Positions 1 to 8,866 of a DNA stretch of 61,901 nucleotides are shown here, in pieces. The position numbers and the translations under genes were made by a program. Below the pieces are notes generated by a model, which saw only the letters and a list, made by a program, of their open reading frames with translations, was not told the origin of the DNA and did no database searches. Location of the stretch: contig JAVCCM010000043.1 of the NCBI GenBank assembly GCA_030765455.1, forward strand, positions 1-61,901. Reading direction: 5' to 3'. The first letter of the stretch is position 1, and every line of letters starts with the position of its first letter. The DNA comes from Candidatus Electryonea clarkiae (lineage in GTDB: Bacteria; Electryoneota; Electryoneia; Electryoneales; Electryoneaceae).

Positions 1-124
1 GAAAACAGGGTGTTCTGTCTGAAATATCAAGGGAAAGTAAACAGGAGCCGTATACGTGAACCGTACGTACGGTTCTGTGAGAGGGATGAGGCGAAGTAGA
101 TCACTCCGCCTCACCCTACTCGAT
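1..124 (+). mobile_element. Group II intron, 3' end (domains V and VI)
   Basis: The 3' end of a bacterial group II intron runs in from beyond the window. Positions 45-75 fold as a domain V hairpin: the lower stem GAGCCGTA (45-52) pairs with TACGGTTC (68-75), a two-base CG bulge sits at 66-67, and the upper stem TACG/CGTA closes a short loop. Domain VI follows at 82-117 (GAGGCG 88-93 with CGCCTC 107-112, AGGG with CCCT), leaving A113 as the likely branch-point adenosine. The 3' splice site should lie about 7-8 bases further on, near 119-124. The reverse transcriptase ORF would be upstream, outside the window. The domain V match is very characteristic; only the exact splice site is uncertain. 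Confidence 0.85.
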
Positions 125-261
125 TTCTTAGATCTATAATTATTTTTCATATCTCATCAGCCTCGTTCAAAATAATTGAAAAATGCTTCCCTGCCCGTGA
201 TGATCTGACAATTACATCTCTGTATGAAATTCAACAGGATTTGAAAAAATATATATTCTGA
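121..261 (+). pseudogene. Possible 3' exon fragment of the gene interrupted by the intron
   Basis: Directly after the intron a frame stays open from position 100 to a TGA at 259-261. It encodes about 46 residues from the junction, with segments such as SFKIIEKCFPARDD and LTITSLYEIQQDLKKYIF. This is what the downstream exon of an interrupted gene would look like, but the stretch is short enough to be open by chance and I do not recognise the family. Bases 262-379 hold AT-rich leader sequence and nothing else I can identify. Confidence 0.3.
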
Positions 262-379
262 ATTGAAGGTTCATAATTGCAGGTTTGTTATAAAATTTAG
301 TTATCCACTTGATATTGTTTAATAAAATTCTTAATTTTTAATAACCACACCGCCAATCAATATCATGAGGTGAGTCACG

Positions 380-1816
380 ATGAAAAGGCAGCCAGCATTT
401 ATACTTATCCTGTTGTTATACCTCACTTTTCCTATCCAGGCAACGATTATCAATGTCCCCGTCGATCAACCGACCATCCAGGATGGGATAGATTTTGCTT
501 CCGAACACGATACAGTTCTTGTGGATACGGGACTCTATATGGAAACAATAAATTTTAACGGTAACAATATCGTAGTGGGATCAATTTTTATGACTACAAA
601 CGATACCTCCCATATTTCACAGACTGTTTTAAACGGTGATAGCAGTGGGAGTGTGGTTACTTTTGAAAGTGGGGAAGATCAAACAACTGTTCTTGATGGT
701 TTTACAATCACCAATGGTTCAGGAAGAGAACAGGATATTTTTACTATGGGTGGAGGAATTTATATCGGGAATTCTGATCCTGTGTTAAAAAATCTTATAA
801 TTTGCGCAAATAACGCTTATAGTGGAGCCGGTATTTATTGCGAAGAGACTCATTCATGGTGGACAAATCTTACAATAGTTGATAATTTTTCATCTTCATA
901 TGGCGGAGGGATTACTGTCACAGAGTCTAATCTGAGAATTACTGACTCGATAATCAGGAGCAATAATTCAAGACATGATGCCGGAGGGATATTCTGCGCG
1001 TTTTACACCACATTGACTTTAGAAAATGTGGTGATTAGTGAAAATGAATCATATCGTGGAGCAGGCATAAGTTGCTACGGTCCTACTGATCTCAAGTTGA
1101 TCAATACTACTATTTTTGATAATGAAGGATTCTTCACAACTGAGGGGATTTTTTGCCGAGAATCTGACTTGATGATTGTTAATTCGATAATATGGGGAAA
1201 CTCGGAAGTTCAAATAACGCTGGAATCTATAATTGTACCCCCCGTTTTGTCAGTCAGCAACTCTGATATAGAGGCTGGAGAAGAAGGCATTATCTCATCT
1301 ATGAATAGTATAATTAATTGGCTGGAGGGCAATATTGATCTCCAGCCGTTGTTTGCAAATGCTGAAGAAGGAGATTTAAAACTTCAATCCAATTCACCCT
1401 GCATAGACGCTGGAACTGCATTTTTCGTCTGGGAGGGCGATACTATTGTGAACATGTCACCGGATGAATATATTGGCGATGCGCCGGATATGGGAGCATA
1501 TGAGTACGGAGCTGAGACGGTTCATGAAATCTCACATTCAACAAAACCTGATAAATTTTCTATTACTTCTTTCTATCCGAATCCGTTTAATTCATCTTTT
1601 ACCACTATTGTAAATCTGCCGCAATTATCATTGCTGGAGATTAACCTATTCAATATTCTTGGACATCAAGTATTAGGAATCACCAAGGGCAACTATAGTC
1701 CGGGGACCCATAGTTTTAATATTAAGGCATCTGAGCTTCCAAGTGGAATTTATTTCATTCATGCTGAAGTGCCGGGAGATATGGATGAAGTAAGGAAAAT
1801 TATATTGATAAGATAA
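380..1816 (+). CDS. T9SS-sorted right-handed beta-helix surface protein
   Basis: Secreted surface protein of 478 residues, the first member of the T9SS cargo array. A signal peptide covers about residues 1-22 (basic MKR, then a hydrophobic run ending near QA). Residues 30-300 are parallel beta-helix (PbH1-type) coils with recurring GGGI/GAGI turns and asparagine ladders. Residues 330-375 resemble a choice-of-anchor Q segment (SPCIDAGT, then PDMGAYEYG). The last 80 or so residues are a type A sorting domain (FYPNPFNSS, LPSGIYFIHAEV). Start chosen because GAGGTGAG lies just upstream of ATG 380. Beta-helices of this type often bind or cleave polysaccharide, but no catalytic residues can be assigned, so the ligand is unknown. 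Confidence 0.85.
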   Translation: MKRQPAFILILLLYLTFPIQATIINVPVDQPTIQDGIDFASEHDTVLVDTGLYMETINFNGNNIVVGSIFMTTNDTSHISQTVLNGDSSGSVVTFESGEDQTTVLDGFTITNGSGREQDIFTMGGGIYIGNSDPVLKNLIICANNAYSGAGIYCEETHSWWTNLTIVDNFSSSYGGGITVTESNLRITDSIIRSNNSRHDAGGIFCAFYTTLTLENVVISENESYRGAGISCYGPTDLKLINTTIFDNEGFFTTEGIFCRESDLMIVNSIIWGNSEVQITLESIIVPPVLSVSNSDIEAGEEGIISSMNSIINWLEGNIDLQPLFANAEEGDLKLQSNSPCIDAGTAFFVWEGDTIVNMSPDEYIGDAPDMGAYEYGAETVHEISHSTKPDKFSITSFYPNPFNSSFTTIVNLPQLSLLEINLFNILGHQVLGITKGNYSPGTHSFNIKASELPSGIYFIHAEVPGDMDEVRKIILIR

Positions 1817-1902
1817 AGATATTTTAATGTTAATTATATATTAAAGCATTGTCACATTGGCTTCACATTGTTGTTAAACACATGAACCTGAAGGAGATAA
1901 AG

Positions 1903-3942
1903 ATGAAGAAGCACTCGTGTTTTGTTCAAGCTATTATTGTTTTAAGTTTTATGATATCAACAGCCTCCGCTGAGCTTGTTTTTGAAAGTCATTTCCCCTG
2001 GCCAGACCAGTTGGATGAGGGTGGAGCGGTGGGAATAGATGCGATTGAGTTTGAGGGTGAAATTTTGGTACTTGTTGCTGCGGAAGCTAACGGGGTGGTA
2101 TTGCTTGCCGAGGATGATGAGGGAGATCTCACATTTGTTGAAAGCTGGGCAGATGAGGATGGAAGTGATTCTTACGGAGTTAAAACCCACGCAGAATTTG
2201 ACGATCTGTATATCTATTTTGCTGATGGTGAGAACGGACTTAACATTGTCAGGCATCACGGTGACGAAGAATTAAGAAATGCCGGAGACTGGCATCCACC
2301 CAATGAATGGGATGAGGCATATGCCGGACGGATTGATGTTTTATACATCGATGAACATATATACATATTCATGACTGAGGAATCAAATGGCGTGGTCATG
2401 ATTGTCGAGGATAATGAAGGTATATATGTTCTTGGCAGTCATTGGGAAGACGAAGATGTAGAGGAAGGTAATTCCGCACAGGATATTGCCGCAGTTGAGT
2501 ATGGAGAAGATGTATATGTTTTTGTCGCGGACGAAGAACTTGGGCTTATTGCACTTATTCTCAACGAAGATAATGAATTAGTTGAGATTGACCGTTGGGA
2601 TGACTTTGATCCTGAAAATGATGAATACGTGCAGACAGTGGCTGCAAAAGTAGTTCAGGATGAATTAATTGTTTCTGTCTCAGTTGTTCCGGGTGTACGA
2701 ACTTTCACCCTGGATGATGAAGGATCCTTGAATGAATTGGGGGAATGGACGCCGGATGAGGAAGACCATGAACCCAGGTTCATGGACATAGTGGAATTTG
2801 ATGAAGACTACTACATATTAGTCGCAAATGGGCAGTACGGTTTTGATATACTTGCGGAAGATGATGATGGTGAGCTTGCGGTACACGAACACTTTGACCG
2901 CCCCAATGAGAATGATGATATCATTGATGTCGCTTATCTGGAAAATAACGGAATATTCAATCTCTATCTAACCAACCTTGAAAACGAACTGCTGGTGCTT
3001 TCTTACCCGGAATTTTCACATTTGCCAGAAATAGCACTCGATCCCGACACCCTGGATTTTGGTGAAGTGATTGTAAGTGACAGTGATGAACAGAATATTA
3101 CTATATATAACAACGGTGAGTACAATCTGATCATAACGGATATTTCTGTTGAGGGCGATTATTTTTACATGGATTTTGAGCCATTCTTTGAGATTGAGCC
3201 CGGTGATTCCCTTGACTTCATTGTTTTGTTCGAACCGGAGGCGGCAGGAGAATTGGAAGCAGAGCTGACTATAGTCTCCAACGATCCGGAGAATGACGAG
3301 CTTACAGTGCTGTTGACCGGAATTGGTATGCCCGCCTTAACTGTGACTCCCGATACTTTGGACTTCGGAGAAGTCCAGTTGGATGAAAGAGGCGAACTGA
3401 TATTCACCCTGTTCAACGGCGGCAGCGCTGAACTAAATATATCAGATGCAACCATCGAAGGTGAATTTTTCACTGTAGATTTCTCTGATATGGTTTTAAT
3501 AGAACCGGCAGGCGAGTATGAATTATTCGTGACTTTTGAACCGGAAGAGATCGCTGAATGGTATGGTACCCTGACAATCACATCCAATCTGCCTGATGAT
3601 TACGAGACGGTTGTCTCTTTATACGGCAATGCGATTGAAAACGATGTTGGTCAAGAAATATCGGGCAATCTACCCTCCAGGTTTGAGATAATCAGTATAT
3701 ATCCGAATCCATTCAACCCTGAAACAAGTATTCAAGTTGCATTACCACAAACCTCTGAATTGCGAATCAGTGTTTATAACGTACTTGGTGAACAGGTTGC
3801 GATTGTTGCCAGGGGACGATATCAGGCAGGTACCGAGAGTTTCTTTTTTGATGGATCAAATCTCTCCAGCGGAATTTACTTTATCAATGCGATTGTACCC
3901 GGAAGAATGAATGAATTGAAAAAAATTATTCTGCTGCGGTGA
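1903..3942 (+). CDS. T9SS-sorted acidic propeller protein with two ASH-like (choice-of-anchor D) domains
   Basis: Secreted protein of 679 residues. The start at 1903 is preferred over an in-frame ATG at 1849 because GAAGGAG stands 5 bases upstream and the protein then begins with a normal signal peptide (MKKHSCFVQ to TASA). Residues 25-370 are a very acidic beta-propeller-like repeat region (VFVADEELGL, ILVANGQYGF). Two choice-of-anchor D (ASH-like) domains follow, each opening with a DTLDFGEV motif. The C-terminus is the T9SS sorting domain (IYPNPFNPE, LSSGIYFINAIV). The low pI is compatible with calcium-rich or saline surroundings, which is inference. Function unknown; probably a surface adhesin or scaffold. 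Confidence 0.82.
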   Translation: MKKHSCFVQAIIVLSFMISTASAELVFESHFPWPDQLDEGGAVGIDAIEFEGEILVLVAAEANGVVLLAEDDEGDLTFVESWADEDGSDSYGVKTHAEFDDLYIYFADGENGLNIVRHHGDEELRNAGDWHPPNEWDEAYAGRIDVLYIDEHIYIFMTEESNGVVMIVEDNEGIYVLGSHWEDEDVEEGNSAQDIAAVEYGEDVYVFVADEELGLIALILNEDNELVEIDRWDDFDPENDEYVQTVAAKVVQDELIVSVSVVPGVRTFTLDDEGSLNELGEWTPDEEDHEPRFMDIVEFDEDYYILVANGQYGFDILAEDDDGELAVHEHFDRPNENDDIIDVAYLENNGIFNLYLTNLENELLVLSYPEFSHLPEIALDPDTLDFGEVIVSDSDEQNITIYNNGEYNLIITDISVEGDYFYMDFEPFFEIEPGDSLDFIVLFEPEAAGELEAELTIVSNDPENDELTVLLTGIGMPALTVTPDTLDFGEVQLDERGELIFTLFNGGSAELNISDATIEGEFFTVDFSDMVLIEPAGEYELFVTFEPEEIAEWYGTLTITSNLPDDYETVVSLYGNAIENDVGQEISGNLPSRFEIISIYPNPFNPETSIQVALPQTSELRISVYNVLGEQVAIVARGRYQAGTESFFFDGSNLSSGIYFINAIVPGRMNELKKIILLR

Positions 3943-4030
3943 GTGGTGATTTGCAGGATAATGAATATGTCATTGAAAAATGTTATATTATAGGCTGATT
4001 TAGAAACCCGCAAAGCAAGGAAGAGATTTA

Positions 4031-6088
4031 ATGCACGGAAAAAAACGTTTCATAATTTTGATAATCCTTTTATCGGTATTCCATTTAACAGGTAACCCGG
4101 GATTCAGCCAGATAAATTTTACAAGACACAATGTATCAACTAATTTTGACGGTGTTGAAGAAATTATTGTTATTGACCTTGATGAAGATGGCGATTTGGA
4201 TATTGCCGGTGCTGCACGAATGGGTGATGATATAGCCTGGTGGGAGAATGACGGTAACCAGGATTATCTTCAACACTCTATCGCAAATGATTTCGATGGC
4301 GCTATCTCTGTTTTTGTAGCCGATCTTGACAGTGATAATGATCTTGACATAATTGGTGCGGCTTTGCTTGATGACGAAATCGCCTGGTGGGAAAATGACG
4401 GCAGCGAAGATTTCACCGAACATACAATTACCGGTAATTATGATGGCGCTAACCGGGTATTTGCTGCCGACATCGACAGTGATGATGATATGGATATACT
4501 TGGGGCTTCACGAGTCGGCGATAACATCACCTGGTGGGAGAATGACGGCAATCAAAACTTTACCGCAAATATCTTAACGGCAGAGTTTGATGGCGTTTCT
4601 TCAATTTTAGCAACTGACATCGATAATGACGAAGACATAGATATCCTGGGATCGGCACGAATTGATTGTGCCATCAAACTCTGGCAGAATGATGGAAACC
4701 AGTTCTTTAGAGAGTATTCTATAGCTACAGATTTTGAAGGCGCTGAAGGGATATTTGTCACTGATCTTGACATGGATGAAGATTTGGATATCCTTGGCGC
4801 AGCAGAGGATAATGACGAGATCGCCTGGTGGGAACAAAGTGAGAATCATCTTTTTACCGGTCACACTATCACTACAAGCTTTAATTCGGCAATAGCAGTT
4901 TTTGCATGTGACTTTGACCGTGATTCAGATATTGATGTTATAGGGGCTTCCCAGAGTAACGATGAGATTTCCTGGTGGAAAAATGATGGAAACCAGGAAT
5001 TCACACAGCATAGTGTAACGACAAATTTCAATGGCGTGCAATCGATCCATGCAGTGGATTTCGACGATGACCATGATGTAGATGTTCTCGGAGCGGCATT
5101 TGCTTCAGACGATATCGCCTGGTTTGAGAGCGATCTCGATCCGTTACCACCTGATTCATTTGACCTTGTTTCACCTGATAGCGGTCAGCTCTATACAGAA
5201 ACAGAGATTACGCTTTCATGGCAGGTAGCGAATGATCCTGATTCTCTTGATGTTGCTGTTTATGACGTTTACGTTTCCGCCGATCCCAATAACCTCGACG
5301 ACCCAATTGACTGGGGCTTGGAAAATACCACTCTTACTTTCGATGCTCCAAACCAGTTGGTTTACTGGTGGACTATCCAGGCAAGAGATCCGGCAAACAT
5401 GGCAACCTGGGCAAACCAGCTCTGGAGCTTCCGCGTTGACTGGCAGGAACCGCCCCTGGGTTTTGCCTTGCTATATCCAGAAGACGGATCAACGATTCAG
5501 ATCGACGAAACACTTGAAATACATTTAGCCTGGCAGGAATCGTTTGAACCCGACATTATGGATACAATGAGATATGTGCTGAATTTCAGGATCACTATGA
5601 ATGACGGCAGCGAACTCATATTGCCATACACTATTACCGAAGACACTGCATATACTGTAAACCTGCCTGAAATATTTGACTTGGAATACTGGGAACAACC
5701 ATTTGAGGTGGACTGGTCGGTTGTTGGATATTCAGGACCGGACACTGTCGAATGCGATCAACCGTTCAGTTTTTCTGTCGAGCCTCGCATAAATATTGTG
5801 AACAGATTTTCTGAAAACATCCCGGAAATATTCAGCATGACTACATACCCGAATCCGTTCAATTCAACCCTGACAGTCAACATCGAACTACCCCGATCAT
5901 CCGATTTGCAGATATCTGTTTACAACCTTCTTGGTGAACAAGTTGCGCTTATTGCCCGGGGACATTACCAGGCAGGAAACAAGAATTTCACATTCGATGC
6001 CTCGGAACTTTCCAGTGGCATTTATTTCATCCATGCAAATGTACAGGACAAGCTGAATGAGGTTAGGAAGATTGCGCTTGTCAGGTGA
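4031..6088 (+). CDS. T9SS-sorted FG-GAP/VCBS seven-bladed propeller protein
   Basis: Secreted protein of 685 residues with a signal peptide (HGKKRFIILIILL to GFSQ). Residues 28-370 carry seven FG-GAP/VCBS-type repeats of about 47 residues, each with a calcium-loop motif of the form DxDxDxDxD (DLDEDGDLD, DLDSDNDLD, DIDSDDDMD, DIDNDEDID, DLDMDEDLD, DFDRDSDID, DFDDDHDVD), most followed by a WWENDG-type segment. Seven copies fit one closed propeller. Two fibronectin-like segments follow (residues 375-590, containing W-T-I-Q-ARD), then the sorting domain (TYPNPFNST). Such propellers are integrin-alpha-like binding modules; the ligand here is unknown. Confidence 0.85.
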   Translation: MHGKKRFIILIILLSVFHLTGNPGFSQINFTRHNVSTNFDGVEEIIVIDLDEDGDLDIAGAARMGDDIAWWENDGNQDYLQHSIANDFDGAISVFVADLDSDNDLDIIGAALLDDEIAWWENDGSEDFTEHTITGNYDGANRVFAADIDSDDDMDILGASRVGDNITWWENDGNQNFTANILTAEFDGVSSILATDIDNDEDIDILGSARIDCAIKLWQNDGNQFFREYSIATDFEGAEGIFVTDLDMDEDLDILGAAEDNDEIAWWEQSENHLFTGHTITTSFNSAIAVFACDFDRDSDIDVIGASQSNDEISWWKNDGNQEFTQHSVTTNFNGVQSIHAVDFDDDHDVDVLGAAFASDDIAWFESDLDPLPPDSFDLVSPDSGQLYTETEITLSWQVANDPDSLDVAVYDVYVSADPNNLDDPIDWGLENTTLTFDAPNQLVYWWTIQARDPANMATWANQLWSFRVDWQEPPLGFALLYPEDGSTIQIDETLEIHLAWQESFEPDIMDTMRYVLNFRITMNDGSELILPYTITEDTAYTVNLPEIFDLEYWEQPFEVDWSVVGYSGPDTVECDQPFSFSVEPRINIVNRFSENIPEIFSMTTYPNPFNSTLTVNIELPRSSDLQISVYNLLGEQVALIARGHYQAGNKNFTFDASELSSGIYFIHANVQDKLNEVRKIALVR

Positions 6089-6105
6089 TTGGCTTAACTA
6101 TTGCT
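6089..6105 (+). promoter_or_regulatory. Candidate sigma54 (-24/-12) promoter
   Basis: TTGGCTTAACTATTGCT has the GG (6091-6092) and GC (6103-6104) pairs exactly 10 bases apart, with TTGGC and TTGCT cores. It starts right after the previous stop codon and lies 75 bases before the start at 6180, whose Shine-Dalgarno is AGGAGGG. It lacks the consensus AC after TGGC, so it is weaker than the two other sites in this window. Confidence 0.5.
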
Positions 6106-6179
6106 CAACATGAAATTATATATATAGTTAGTCATTATTCATGTAAAAGTGTGAATTTCGTTCCATAGGAGGGAATGTC

Positions 6180-8366
6180 ATGCGCATTATGAGTTTATTG
6201 TTGCTTCTCTTCTTTCCAGTGGTTTCAACTGCACAGGACAGCCTGAACCTCTCTGTGGTTTCCAGAATGTATGATCTATGGGGAACAGTTTTTGATATGG
6301 AAATGGACTCTTCCTATTTGTATTTGAGTACAGGGCAGAGTGGTTTGAAAATTGTTGAAATTACAGAGCAGGGAGAACTGGAAGTCGTTGGTGAATTGAA
6401 TATTAATATCTTCAATGCGGCATTATTAGGTGATGCTCTTTATGTAGCAAGTTATGATTTTCCTGATTATGGTACGGGAATTTACATAGTTGATATTTCG
6501 GATAGATCAGATCCGGTAATAGATCAAACACTTTATAGATCCTATTATTGGTTTGAACCATTATCCATTCACAACGATTTTCTGTTTACAGGTTCTTACC
6601 CCTTAGATCCAATGTATTTAGATTTCGGTATTACTGTATATGAAATTTCAGATCCACTGAATCCGGATTCAGTGGGCCATATCTGGACAGAAGACGTTCT
6701 TTTGGATTTTGGATTTAACGATTCTGTCTTTGTAGTTTTAGATTATCACGGAATATATACTTATTCACTTAGTGAAGGTAACTTTCTTGAAGAATTAGGT
6801 GAATCAAGAGCGATTGACAGTGTTCAAATTAGCAGAACCTCCAATTTCGACGTGACAGGAAACCATGTATATATTACCGGTCCAAGATTCTTTTCAACCG
6901 TTGATATTGTTGATCCGGTCAATCCTGAAATAATAGGTGGGGATTACACGCTTGATTTTTACGATGATGTTGTAGTTAACGGAGCAGCTGCCTACGTAAC
7001 CGATTCACTTGGTCTGCATACCTACGATATTTCGGATCCGGCAAATCTTCAATTGGAAAACAGCCTTGAAACAGGTATTCCATCCGCTCAATTAGGTGTG
7101 AAAGATCCTATCCTTTATTTGGGACATGGCAATGGACTTTCATTATATAGCATCACCGATCAATTTGAACCGACACTGATAGATACATTTATTCGAGGTG
7201 GCAGGATCAGGAATCTTTTTGGATCGGATTCGATGATATTTGTACGGATTGATTACGGTTTGCGTCTTGTAAATATCAGTAATCCGGAGATGCCTATTGA
7301 AACTGGAAGGATTGAAACTCCTGTAGATGCTTGTCAGAAGGTGGGGAATCGATTATATCTTTCATCAATTATGAACAATCAACATCAACAAGATAACCTG
7401 AGTGTTTATGATATTTCCAATCCATCATCACCCGAATTAATAGGTGAACTGCAAGAATTTCCCAGGAACATTCAGTTTTTTGTCAGGGATAGTCTTGTTT
7501 ATCTAGGATATTATAATGGTAACAACGGGAACAGTTATCTTATGATCTACGATTTCCAGAATGCTTCTGATCCTGATGAAATATATTCTTACACATTCGA
7601 GAGTATATTTATAAATTGGATAACGATGGATTATCCAAAAATATATGCAGCCGGTTATGATACAATATATACTTTTGATTTTTCCGATTTGGAAAGACCT
7701 GTGTTAATTACTGGTGACACTCCATATGGTATAAGCGGAGGAAAGGTATACTGTTATGATGATCATATTTATCGACTTAGTAGTCCTGAGTCGATAACTG
7801 TACTGGATATGACCGATCCTTCGGATATTTCAAGTTCCACTGTTGTTTATTTTGAATTTAATGAGTGTAGGTATTTTGCCGGCTATCAAAATTTTCTTGC
7901 TTATTCAATATCGGATGAAGTTCTGAAGGTTTTGGATTTGTCTAATCCGGACAGTATAGTTGAATATGGTTATTACGAAGGATTTGATGGTTATCTGGCG
8001 TTTGCGAATGATCATCTTGCATTGGCAGAAACGCACCGTTTATATCTATTTGATCTCGACTGGGAATTTTCAGTATCAGCATCAGAAACTTTCATTCCTT
8101 CAACATTTTCTCTATCTGAAATCTATCCAAACCCATTCAATAATACAACAACCGTCAAAATAGGACTACCTCAGAGCGCAGAAATCGAGGTGTCAGCTTT
8201 CAATATCCTTGGTCAAAAAGTAGCTCATTTAGCCTCAGGCAGATACGACTCCGGTTATCATAATATCGTTTTTGATGCCTCAGGAAATTCCAGTGGAATT
8301 TATTTCATCCATGCCAATGTACCGGGAAAAATGAATGAAGTGAAGAAGGTTGTTTTATTAAGATAA
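6180..8366 (+). CDS. T9SS-sorted LVIVD-type propeller protein
   Basis: Secreted protein of 728 residues with a short signal peptide (residues 1-19, ending VSTAQ). Residues 25-630 are repeats of the LVIVD type, each with a DISDP/DISNP-like turn (IYIVDISDRSDP, VYEISDPLNP, TYDISDPANL, VYDISNPSSP, VLDLSNPDSI), consistent with one or two beta-propellers. The C-terminus is the sorting domain (IYPNPFNNT, SSGIYFIHANV). Start 6180 is set by AGGAGGGAATGTC upstream. It is the first gene after a candidate sigma54 promoter and is followed by the MITE-like element. Its ligand or partner is unknown. Confidence 0.84.
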   Translation: MRIMSLLLLLFFPVVSTAQDSLNLSVVSRMYDLWGTVFDMEMDSSYLYLSTGQSGLKIVEITEQGELEVVGELNINIFNAALLGDALYVASYDFPDYGTGIYIVDISDRSDPVIDQTLYRSYYWFEPLSIHNDFLFTGSYPLDPMYLDFGITVYEISDPLNPDSVGHIWTEDVLLDFGFNDSVFVVLDYHGIYTYSLSEGNFLEELGESRAIDSVQISRTSNFDVTGNHVYITGPRFFSTVDIVDPVNPEIIGGDYTLDFYDDVVVNGAAAYVTDSLGLHTYDISDPANLQLENSLETGIPSAQLGVKDPILYLGHGNGLSLYSITDQFEPTLIDTFIRGGRIRNLFGSDSMIFVRIDYGLRLVNISNPEMPIETGRIETPVDACQKVGNRLYLSSIMNNQHQQDNLSVYDISNPSSPELIGELQEFPRNIQFFVRDSLVYLGYYNGNNGNSYLMIYDFQNASDPDEIYSYTFESIFINWITMDYPKIYAAGYDTIYTFDFSDLERPVLITGDTPYGISGGKVYCYDDHIYRLSSPESITVLDMTDPSDISSSTVVYFEFNECRYFAGYQNFLAYSISDEVLKVLDLSNPDSIVEYGYYEGFDGYLAFANDHLALAETHRLYLFDLDWEFSVSASETFIPSTFSLSEIYPNPFNNTTTVKIGLPQSAEIEVSAFNILGQKVAHLASGRYDSGYHNIVFDASGNSSGIYFIHANVPGKMNEVKKVVLLR

Positions 8367-8367
8367 T

Positions 8368-8794
8368 AGGTAAGCCCGGTTCAGAGACCTGTCTCTTAAT
8401 GACATCTCGCGAAGTGGTCATAATATATTATTATTCATGTGATTGATGATATTAAAAGCTTCATTGGTATGAAATCAATTATAATTTACAGCATTTCCGG
8501 GCTTCAGCCGGTACTTCTTTGCACCCTGCTTCAGCAGGGGTGTAGAGAGATCAACAATCTGTAGAGCGCGCTTCAGCGTGGCTTTAGATATGAGCCTTGA
8601 TTAACCAAACAACCGACTGAAGTCATTCATAATAAGCGCGCTAAAGCGTGCTGCGAATTTGGATCAACCGTTTCCACCCCAGCTAAAGCTGGGTGCGAAG
8701 ACCAGCCTGCTCAAGCAGGCCAAAGTGAACCAATAGATTTCTCTGAATATGAATCAAAAGATGTGACTAAGAGACAGTTCTGAAACCCTGACCT
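8368..8794. repeat. MITE-like element: long terminal inverted repeats around a run of small palindromes
   Basis: This fills the 500-bp gap between two T9SS genes. The left end (8368-8407) and the reverse complement of the right end (8759-8794) align over about 36-40 bases, both beginning AGGT and sharing CTGTCTCTTA and ACATCT. Inside are six hairpins with four-base loops: 8497-8511 (TTCA), CCCTGC-TTCA-GCAGGG at 8524-8539, 8567-8580 (TTCA), GCGCGC-TAAA-GCGTGC at 8636-8651, 8675-8695 (TAAA), and GCCTGC-TCAA-GCAGGC at 8705-8720. There is no ORF of note. The structure fits a non-autonomous element that captured or is composed of REP-like units. No convincing target-site duplication is visible. 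Confidence 0.6.
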
Positions 8795-8866
8795 ACTATT
8801 TGAATGTTAAAGAATTGATTCTGGTTCAGGCAGATTTAACGGCATAACACAATTCTGGAGGGAATA

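Noticed and set aside
1855..1872. Sigma54-like TTGGCTTCACATTGTT before the gene at 1903
   Set aside because: The spacing is one base short and the -12 GC is missing, although the preceding TTGTCACATTGGC is shared with the good site at 51539.
4136..4864. Minus-strand ORFs across the FG-GAP gene
   Set aside because: They arise from the repeated WWENDG and aspartate codons read backwards and recur in the same way in every FG-GAP paralogue.
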